Source: Deltaproteobacteria bacterium (GTDB lineage Bacteria; Desulfobacterota; JAENJC01). From it: a DNA stretch of 9,604 nucleotides. The notes below the pieces were generated by a model, which saw nothing but the letters and a program-made list of their open reading frames with translations, was not told the origin of the DNA and did not search any database. The translations under genes were made by a program, and so were the position numbers. Where the stretch lies: the NCBI GenBank assembly GCA_016208525.1, contig JACQYJ010000210.1, forward strand, positions 2,258 through 11,861, given 5' to 3'. The stretch's first letter is position 1. Every line of letters begins with the position of its first letter. This document shows, piece after piece, positions 1 through 5,520 of the stretch.

Positions 1-1
1 C

Positions 2-1444
2 AAGGCAATCAGTGCAGATTCGTATGCAACCGCTACAGATGCCTCCAAGGCTGCAGTAGCCGGCTTGTATAAAGATATCTCGGTGACCTTCGACGGCTCC
101 AAGGCCGGGAACATTGCATATACATTAGCCTGGAGCACAGATATGAAGACGCTTACAGCAAACCTGCCAAGCCTTTCTCCGTCTTCAAAGTACACTGTAA
201 GCCTGGCTGCAACCAACCTGGTAGATTCTCTTAATCAGGGAGTTACTAATACGGCCATTGCCGGGAAGGGTGTAATTATGTTCACCACCAACGGCGGTGC
301 AACTGCGGCAGCTCCCACGGTTGCGGTTGTGGATAGCTCTTTGATTGACTTCAACTCCGTTGTAAATCTTGACTGGAACCCTGCTTCCGGCGCCAAGAAG
401 TACAATGTATATCGTTCGATGTTCGAAAACTGGGGCACAACAACGACAGCCTCGCCATACAGACTTATCAACACAGTTGGCGCCGCCGGAGTTATAGTTT
501 CCAGCTCGGATTATGCTGACAACTTTACAGACGATGTCAACGGGGATAAGGCCATTATACATGACACTACAAATGGAGCGTTAAGCGCGGTTACCAACTT
601 CGTTGAGGCCGGCCATGTAAAGTTGACTTATTCCTATATCGTCAAGAGCGTCAACTCCGACGGTACTGAAGGTGCGGCAAGCACAGCAGTTAGTGCTGCT
701 GACGTAACTGGTTCAAACATAGTCAATGCAGGAGCTGTCTTCACTGCCGATTTAATTGACGGCAACGGCACAATTACTGTATTCTTCTCCGAACCGCTTG
801 ATGAGACAATCGCAGAAACTGCAACCTATACATTGAGCGGCATCACAGGAACTGCTCCAACCGTTTCAAGCGCTGTATACAACGGATGGGATGCGTTCAA
901 CGGCAGGTCGTCAGTTACCCTGACCCTTTCTGCAAGCCTGACCGCGGCCAATATCACCAGTACCACTGTTTCAACAGGCGCAAACGGCATTAACGACTCG
1001 GTCAATGCTGGCGATGATGTTGTAACAATAACGGCCGGGAGTGGAAGCCCTAACAGCGCCTGTGTGACTGAGAACGTTGCCGGAACTGCTGCCTCTACAG
1101 CAGTTGGTGATGACGTACAGGTCATTGCTGTTGGCGCTGTCACCACACTCGGCGCCACGATTATTAATTCCGGGCCGGATGGGGTATGTAATACCACTGC
1201 TGCTGGTGGTGAGACTCAAGTACTTACAGTCGGGACCGGCTTGGCAAATCAGTTAGCCTTTAACGCTGGAGCAGATTTAAATCTCGATAGTACCGTAGGC
1301 GGCGATGATGTCGTAACTCGCACAATCGTGATTACTGTTTCCGGCGTGACAGACGTTGCCGGCAACGCCATCAAGACAACAACTGTCAATGCAACGACGG
1401 CAGGCAACAGGATAAACAGCGATGGAACATTCACACTGCCGTAG
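2..1444 (+). CDS. Large secreted/surface protein with Ig-like and FN3-like domains, 3' part (5' end outside window)
   Basis: The frame is open from the window edge (codons start at base 2), so the gene begins upstream; the TTG at 65 is only an internal codon. The visible 480 residues are rich in Thr, Ser, Ala, Val and Gly, as in exported beta-sandwich proteins. The first segment ends in the pattern LTANLPSLSPSSKYTVSLAA then FTTNGG, which resembles bacterial SbsA-type Ig-like (Big_5) domains. The next, with LDWNPASGAKKYNVYRS, looks like a fibronectin III strand pattern. Two further Ig-like segments follow (VFFSEPLDETIAETATYTLS and TIVITVSGVTDVAGNAIKTT). A linker between them repeats GDDV three times and carries two Cys (SACVTEN and DGVCNTT), possibly a disulfide. 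There is no sorting or membrane anchor at the C-terminus, which ends FTLP. It is probably a secreted or surface-layer/adhesin-like protein. Domain names come from pattern recognition, and no specific function can be given. Confidence 0.8.
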   Translation, partial: KAISADSYATATDASKAAVAGLYKDISVTFDGSKAGNIAYTLAWSTDMKTLTANLPSLSPSSKYTVSLAATNLVDSLNQGVTNTAIAGKGVIMFTTNGGATAAAPTVAVVDSSLIDFNSVVNLDWNPASGAKKYNVYRSMFENWGTTTTASPYRLINTVGAAGVIVSSSDYADNFTDDVNGDKAIIHDTTNGALSAVTNFVEAGHVKLTYSYIVKSVNSDGTEGAASTAVSAADVTGSNIVNAGAVFTADLIDGNGTITVFFSEPLDETIAETATYTLSGITGTAPTVSSAVYNGWDAFNGRSSVTLTLSASLTAANITSTTVSTGANGINDSVNAGDDVVTITAGSGSPNSACVTENVAGTAASTAVGDDVQVIAVGAVTTLGATIINSGPDGVCNTTAAGGETQVLTVGTGLANQLAFNAGADLNLDSTVGGDDVVTRTIVITVSGVTDVAGNAIKTTTVNATTAGNRINSDGTFTLP

Positions 1445-1488
1445 TAAGTCATAATCTGGGATGTATAGTCTCTAATTTCTAAATATCA

Positions 1489-1519
1489 GGCAGAGGGGCA
1501 TCCCCTCTGCCTTTTTTTT
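1489..1519 (+). terminator. Intrinsic terminator after the Ig-like protein gene
   Basis: A perfect 10-bp GC-rich stem (GGCAGAGGGG with CCCCTCTGCC) has a 3-nt loop (CAT) and is followed directly by eight T. It lies 45 nt after the upstream stop codon and just before the peptidase gene, so it separates the surface-protein transcript from the downstream genes. Confidence 0.93.
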
Positions 1520-1524
1520 AGATA

Positions 1525-1554
1525 TTGAAATACAGCGGCCTCAAAGGATACAAT
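1525..1554 (+). promoter_or_regulatory. Probable sigma70-type promoter for the C11 peptidase homologue
   Basis: TTGAAA (1525-1530) and TACAAT (1549-1554) are separated by 18 nt, and each matches the consensus at 5 of 6 positions. The -35 box sits right after the T-tract of the upstream terminator, where a new promoter is expected. Transcription would start about 7 nt past the -10 box, at or near the A of the ATG at 1561, which predicts a leaderless or nearly leaderless mRNA. The AAAGGA at 1543-1548 would then not be transcribed. Prediction from consensus only. Confidence 0.45.
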
Positions 1555-1560
1555 AACAAT

Positions 1561-2781
1561 ATGTTCAGGATATTATTTCTTCTTCTGATACTCTTATTTT
1601 CAGTCTCTTGCGGGAACAACACTACCCCCAGGACCTGGGCCATCCTTGTCTACATGGACGGGGATAACAACCTTGATCAGGCGGCCCTTGACGACCTGGA
1701 GGAGATGAAGGCTGTCGGCTCTTCTGACTATGTTAAAATAGTTGTCCAGCTTGATCTAAAAGGCGTCACAACAAAACGCTACCTTGTAGAAAAAGGTTCA
1801 ACAGCGCTAATCTCCGACCTTGGGGAGCTTGACATGGCTGCCCCACAGACGATTACCGATTTCCTTGTATGGGCAAAGGATGCCTACCCTGCGGACAGTA
1901 CCGTATTTATAATTTGGAACCACGGAAACGGATGGGACCAGGGAGACGGAGCATCGGTCATTTCTTCCCCAAAGAGGTCTATCCTTTACGATGAAGATAA
2001 TAACGCTCCATTCCTTTCGAACTTCAAGGTGAGAAATGCCATAACTAATTCAGGGACAAAGATAGATATCTTCGGCCTCGATGCGAGCATCATGGGGACT
2101 ATAGAGGCATTATACGAGTTCAGGGACCTGGCCCCGATCATAATAACCTCACAGGAGGTAGGAGAGAGCCACGGTTGGGACTATAAGGCCATACTTTCCA
2201 GGCTTGAGGCAGCCCCTGGAATGGGAACTGAGGATTTTTCAAGGGTAGTCGTTGACTCATACAGGGACTTCTTTGAATTGACCTTTTATCCGCAAAACCG
2301 CGGCAAAGAAAAAACACACACAATATCGGCCTTGCGCACTAATTATATGAACCAGATCGCAAAGGAGGCGGATTCCCTTGCAGGAGGCCTTATATCCCTT
2401 ATGGACGACCCTGCTGCGAGAGCTGATACGCTTGCTTTAATAAGAAATGCAAGGCAGGGTGCGCAGGCTATTGACTATTACGTCCAGCCTTACGTTTATG
2501 TGGACCTTGCGGACATTGAGAGGCTGCTTGGCAAAGGGGTTTGGATTTCCCTGCTTATTTCGGATGCGACTATCGCCGAGTATCACGGCTCAGCAAGGCC
2601 CAACGCCCACGGCGTGTCCATAGTCTTTTTCAAGATGCCGGATGCAACCGGCTTGACCTACGACCCTAACTACAAGAACTACGACCCGCAGACTCAGACA
2701 GGAAATGCCGGGGAGTTTATCAACAATCTCAGGTGGGATGAGTTTCTGCAGAAGTATTATAGCTCAGAAGGGTTTATATAA
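1561..2781 (+). CDS. Clostripain-family (peptidase C11) homologue, probable lipoprotein, catalytic Cys replaced by Ser
   Basis: This 406-residue protein starts with a hydrophobic signal (MFRILFLLLILLFSVSC). Cys17 makes a plausible but non-ideal lipobox (FSVSC). The C11 fold follows: TWAILVYMDGDNNLD at about 25-39, then VFIIWNHGNGW with the expected catalytic His121, then FGLDASIMG at 171-179, and SQEVGESHGWDY further on. In clostripain relatives the DA[C]LMG motif carries the nucleophile. Here codon 176 (AGC, 2086-2088) is Ser, so the protein may be a pseudoprotease or a Ser variant. The ATG at 1561 is chosen because the upstream in-frame TTG at 1525 abuts the terminator T-tract and forms part of a likely -35 box. 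The chain ends in an ordinary soluble segment. It lies upstream of gspC and could be a periplasmic or secreted client, which is inference. Family assignment is strong; activity and substrate are unknown. Confidence 0.85.
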   Translation: MFRILFLLLILLFSVSCGNNTTPRTWAILVYMDGDNNLDQAALDDLEEMKAVGSSDYVKIVVQLDLKGVTTKRYLVEKGSTALISDLGELDMAAPQTITDFLVWAKDAYPADSTVFIIWNHGNGWDQGDGASVISSPKRSILYDEDNNAPFLSNFKVRNAITNSGTKIDIFGLDASIMGTIEALYEFRDLAPIIITSQEVGESHGWDYKAILSRLEAAPGMGTEDFSRVVVDSYRDFFELTFYPQNRGKEKTHTISALRTNYMNQIAKEADSLAGGLISLMDDPAARADTLALIRNARQGAQAIDYYVQPYVYVDLADIERLLGKGVWISLLISDATIAEYHGSARPNAHGVSIVFFKMPDATGLTYDPNYKNYDPQTQTGNAGEFINNLRWDEFLQKYYSSEGFI

Positions 2782-2803
2782 AAGTTCATTTTTGATGGTA
2801 AAA

Positions 2804-2832
2804 TTGACAATCCCCTGACGTTTTGATATGTT
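2804..2832 (+). promoter_or_regulatory. Possible promoter of the gsp operon
   Basis: A perfect TTGACA (2804-2809), a 17-nt spacer and TATGTT (2827-2832, 4 of 6 matches) lie 23 nt after the peptidase stop codon. A start near 2839 would give a 5' leader of about 80 nt containing the two hairpins at 2855-2891. If correct, translation cannot begin at the ATG at 2828, which supports the gspC start at 2918. Read-through from the peptidase gene is also possible, since no terminator is seen between them. Confidence 0.4.
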
Positions 2833-2854
2833 GGCTTTTTTAAACGAACATAGG

Positions 2855-2899
2855 AACATGGCTTCAGCCATGTTAAGAGGCCTGAAGGCCTGTTACTAC
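2855..2899 (+). repeat. REP-like double hairpin in the gspC leader
   Basis: Two adjacent short palindromes are visible. AACATGGC/GCCATGTT (2855-2862 with 2867-2874) has a TTCA loop. AGGCC/GGCCT (2878-2882 with 2887-2891) has a TGAA loop. CTAC follows at 2896-2899, which is GTAG on the other strand just before the palindrome, the arrangement typical of REP elements mobilised by RAYT transposases. The reading frame through it encodes MASAMLRGLKACYY, a chance-like peptide. Its place between the candidate promoter and gspC would put both hairpins in the mRNA leader. Assignment as a REP is inference from shape. Confidence 0.5.
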
Positions 2900-2917
2900 A
2901 TATATTATTGCATAGAC

Positions 2918-3691
2918 ATGAATTATAAAGCGCTGGACATAGGCCTTAAGGCCGCTTTTTTAGTCATCACCGCCTTCATCGCTGCGGATATGGTAAACAC
3001 CACCGGCAGGGGAGCGATGCAGACCCTCCCTTCCTTTAAGTTGCCGGAAAAGGTGGCGGTTAAGGTAAAGGTTGAGGAAGAGCAGCCTGTCCCCGCCGAA
3101 GAGGCTGTCGAACCTGCCCTGGAGGCATTCCCGCCTGCCAGGCTAATCGGCACAATAACCGGCGCATACCCGCATGCCGTTATATTCGATCCAGCCAGCA
3201 ACAAACAGGAACTTTACGGATTGAGAGACGATATCGGCGGCGGTTGGCTTATTTATGAAATAGGAAAGAACACAGTTGTTGTTAAAAAAGGGGAACAGAA
3301 AGAGACCCTGGAAGTCAAGTTCATTGAGGGTGAACCGAAGGGAGAAACGGTGGGCATTGCCCACCCTACGGGAAAAGGGATAAGGCTTGATCAAAGGGAT
3401 GTGGAAGGGGCCCTTTCGGACATGAATACAGTGATGACACAGGCCCGGGTTGTTCCGAACCTGGTGGAAGGTAAAACGAGGGGATACAGGATGTTCAACA
3501 TAGTTCCCGGCAGTATCTTTACGAAACTCGGCATACAGAACAACGACATTGTGGAAAGGGTCAACGGTGTAGAGATAAACAGCCCTGATACCCTTTATCA
3601 GTTGTTCCAGCAGATAAAAAGCGAAAGGAAGTTAGCTCTGGATTTCAACAGAGGCGGGAGGAGGGAAAGTGTTAATGTTGAGATACGTTAA
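2918..3691 (+). CDS. gspC: GspC, type II secretion inner-membrane linker protein
   Basis: GspC is anchored in the inner membrane and connects the platform to the GspD secretin through its periplasmic domains. The 257-residue product has a short cytoplasmic N-terminus, one membrane helix at about residues 10-26 (LKAAFLVITAFIAADMV) and a Pro/Glu/Val-rich linker at about 40-70. An HR domain follows at about 73-134 (RLIGTITGAYPHAVIFDP, then KQELYGLRDDIGGGWLIYEI). A C-terminal PDZ-type domain at about 185-257 contains RMFNIVPGSIFTKLGIQNND and the strand DIVERVNGVEIN. The start at 2918 is preferred over the in-frame ATG at 2828, which would add 30 residues encoded by the promoter -10 box and the REP-like hairpins. 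No clear Shine-Dalgarno sequence precedes either start. Its 3' end overlaps gspD by 17 nt, and the length is typical of the family. Confidence 0.88.
   Translation: MNYKALDIGLKAAFLVITAFIAADMVNTTGRGAMQTLPSFKLPEKVAVKVKVEEEQPVPAEEAVEPALEAFPPARLIGTITGAYPHAVIFDPASNKQELYGLRDDIGGGWLIYEIGKNTVVVKKGEQKETLEVKFIEGEPKGETVGIAHPTGKGIRLDQRDVEGALSDMNTVMTQARVVPNLVEGKTRGYRMFNIVPGSIFTKLGIQNNDIVERVNGVEINSPDTLYQLFQQIKSERKLALDFNRGGRRESVNVEIR
3657..3665 (+). promoter_or_regulatory. Ribosome binding site deciding the gspD start
   Basis: GGAGGAGGG inside the end of gspC lies 9 nt before the ATG at 3675. This favours 3675 over the GTG at 3669 (spacing too short) and over the ATG at 3726 (too far, and it would remove the basic n-region of the signal peptide). 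Confidence 0.75.
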
Positions 3692-5369
3692 GTCAAATTT
3701 CAAATTTCAAATTTCAAATTTCAAAATGGTACTCTTTGCATTTTGCATTTTGCATTTTGCACTTTGCATTCCATCCTTTTCCGAAACAAAGCCGCCCAAG
3801 GCAGTTAAGGTGGATTTTAAGGAGGTGGAGCTTCCGGTATTCATACGTCTTGTGAGTGACGTGACTGGAAAGAACTTCACATTCGACGAAAAGATAACTG
3901 GAAAGGTCACGGTCATTTCTCCGAAAGAGGTCTCAGTAGATGAGCTTTACCAGTTGTTTATCTCAGTCTTACAGTTCAAGGGTTATACCACGGTCCCTTC
4001 CGACAACGTTACACAGATAATCCCGCTGAGCGATGCGAAGCAGAACTGGACGCAGATACTCACTGAAGAAAAAGGAGAGGGGTTCGTAACAAGGCTTATT
4101 CCATTATATTATCTTAATGCAAACGAAGGTATAAGGGTGCTGACCCCTCTGATATCAAGGAACGGGGTCGTAAACGCATATATCCCGACAAACACCATCA
4201 TCCTGACCGACACAGCCATGAACGCCGAAAGGCTTGTCTCCCTCCTTTCCGCCCTTGACAAGGAGGCCCCACCCGGGAAAGGGAAGATTAACGTATACCC
4301 CCTGGAAAACGCCGAGGCGGAGGATGTCTCAAAAACACTGACAGCGCTCTTTTCGAGGCTTCAACCAGGCCAGCCTGGACAACCTGGAGCCGGAGTGGGG
4401 CTTACCGGCCCTGTAAATATTTCAGCAGACAAGGCAACAAACTCCCTGGTTATAACGGCCGCACCTGAAGATTATGATTCTGTCAAAGAGGTGATAGGAA
4501 AGCTTGATCTCAGGCGAAGGCAGGTATATGTAGAAGCGGCCATCATGGAGATATCCCTTTCCAAGTTAAAGGAACTGGGAGTTGAGTTCAGGGCAATCAA
4601 TACTAATCCAGACGGAACGCTTGCTCAAGGGCTGACAGGCTTTGGCGGCACAAATTTTGGCGGAATAGGGCTGGCATCAGCCGGACCTGAGGGCCTCGCG
4701 TCAATCTCCGGGATGGCCGCCGGTGTTGTTAAGGGCACCATTAATTTCGGCGGCGATACATTTATGAACGTCGGAGCGCTGGTCAGGGCCTTGCAGACCC
4801 AGGGGGACATCAACGTGCTGTCAACGCCGCACCTTCTGACTACGGACAACCAGAAGGCTGAGATAGTCGTTGGTGAGAACGTCCCGTTCGTCACTGGAAA
4901 GAGCACAACTGCGGGCGGCTTTCCTTTGACGACCATAGAGAGGAAGGACATAGGCATAACTCTTAGACTCACCCCAAGGGTCAGCGAAGGTGAGTTTGTA
5001 AGGCTGGATATCTACCAGGAGATATCTTCTCTGACAGAGTCGGCTGGTTTCAACGTCAATGAGGTCGGGCCTGTAGTAAACAAGAGATATGCCAGCACAA
5101 CTGTGGTAGCGAGGGATGGCGAGACCATAGCCATAGGCGGCCTGCTCCGCGACAACGAGGTGAAGATCGTTAGAAAGGTCCCTCTCCTGGGAGATATCCC
5201 AATACTCGGGTGGCTGTTCCGATACCAGAGGAAGCAGGTGGAGAAGACTAACCTTCTGATATTCATAACCCCCACCATTGTAAAAGATACTACATTAGGC
5301 GATGTGACAGAGAGAAAGAAGGCGGAAATGGACAAGGCAAAAGAAGTGATGGACGGGGGAAAAAAATAG
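3675..5369 (+). CDS. gspD: GspD, type II secretion outer-membrane secretin
   Basis: GspD forms the multimeric outer-membrane channel through which folded substrates leave. The product has 564 residues. A signal peptide occupies about residues 1-36, with a basic n-region KSNFKFQISNFK and hydrophobic core VLFAFCILHFALCIPSFS, both encoded by heptamer repeats. The N0 domain lies at about 41-115 (VDFKEVELPVFIRLVSDVTG, KNFTFDEKITGKVTV). An N1-type domain lies at about 136-198 and one N3-type domain at about 203-285, holding a QPGQPGQPG loop and NSLVITAAPEDYDSVKEVI. The secretin core follows from LDLRRRQVYVEAAIMEIS, with VLSTPHLLTTDNQKAEIVVG and the closing VPLLGDIPILGWLFR and LLIFITPTIV. One N-domain fewer than the usual N0-N1-N2-N3 set is visible, and there is no obvious S-domain for a pilotin. 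It overlaps gspC by 17 nt, suggesting translational coupling. Confidence 0.95.
   Translation: MLRYVKSNFKFQISNFKMVLFAFCILHFALCIPSFSETKPPKAVKVDFKEVELPVFIRLVSDVTGKNFTFDEKITGKVTVISPKEVSVDELYQLFISVLQFKGYTTVPSDNVTQIIPLSDAKQNWTQILTEEKGEGFVTRLIPLYYLNANEGIRVLTPLISRNGVVNAYIPTNTIILTDTAMNAERLVSLLSALDKEAPPGKGKINVYPLENAEAEDVSKTLTALFSRLQPGQPGQPGAGVGLTGPVNISADKATNSLVITAAPEDYDSVKEVIGKLDLRRRQVYVEAAIMEISLSKLKELGVEFRAINTNPDGTLAQGLTGFGGTNFGGIGLASAGPEGLASISGMAAGVVKGTINFGGDTFMNVGALVRALQTQGDINVLSTPHLLTTDNQKAEIVVGENVPFVTGKSTTAGGFPLTTIERKDIGITLRLTPRVSEGEFVRLDIYQEISSLTESAGFNVNEVGPVVNKRYASTTVVARDGETIAIGGLLRDNEVKIVRKVPLLGDIPILGWLFRYQRKQVEKTNLLIFITPTIVKDTTLGDVTERKKAEMDKAKEVMDGGKK
3694..3768 (+). repeat. Inverted heptamer array 1, encoding the GspD signal peptide
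   Basis: The left arm is four CAAATTT units plus a partial fifth (3694-3726). The right arm is five units of TTTTGCA or CTTTGCA (3734-3768). The reverse complement of the right unit (TGCAAAA) matches the left unit in phase TTCAAAT at 5 of 7 bases, so the arms are an imperfect inverted pair around an 7-nt centre. Three 7-nt units make 21 nt, so the array translates with a 7-residue period. The left arm gives the basic n-region and the right arm the hydrophobic core of the GspD signal peptide. Confidence 0.9.
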
Positions 5370-5372
5370 GTT

Positions 5373-5507
5373 AAAGGTCAAAGGTTAAAGGTTAAAGGTG
5401 AAAGGTGAAAGGTCAAAGGTCAAAGGTCAAAGGTCAAACCTTTTACCTTTAGCCTTTTGCCTTTTGCCTTTAGCCTTTTGCCTTTAGCCTTTTGCCTTTA
5501 ACCTTTC
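5373..5507 (+). repeat. Inverted heptamer array 2 filling the gspD-gspE intergenic region
   Basis: Nine units of AAAGGT plus C, T or G (5373-5435) are followed almost without a gap by ten units of the form RCCTTTN, mostly GCCTTTT and GCCTTTA (5438-5507). AAAGG pairs with CCTTT, and the T pairs with A or wobbles with G, so at least six of seven positions per unit can pair in RNA. The result is a stem of about 65 bp with a minimal loop. It starts 3 nt after the gspD stop and ends 13 nt before the gspE ATG. There is no T-tract, so it is not a classical terminator. Confidence 0.95.
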
Positions 5508-5520
5508 GCCATTATTAACT

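Noticed and set aside
826..1197. Minus-strand open frames opposite the Ig-like protein gene, and similar ones opposite gspD-gspH.
   Set aside because: They show no recognisable motifs or ribosome sites and lie opposite strongly supported genes, so they are shadows of the coding strand.
2828..2917. A 30-residue N-terminal extension of GspC from the ATG at 2828.
   Set aside because: The segment overlaps a likely -10 box and two palindromes, has no Shine-Dalgarno sequence, and would put a Cys/Tyr-rich peptide before the normal GspC start.
5373..5507. The intergenic hairpin as a transcription terminator.
   Set aside because: The stem is far longer than a terminator and is not followed by a T-run (the sequence after it is GCCATTATTAACT). 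The gsp genes continue in the same orientation.
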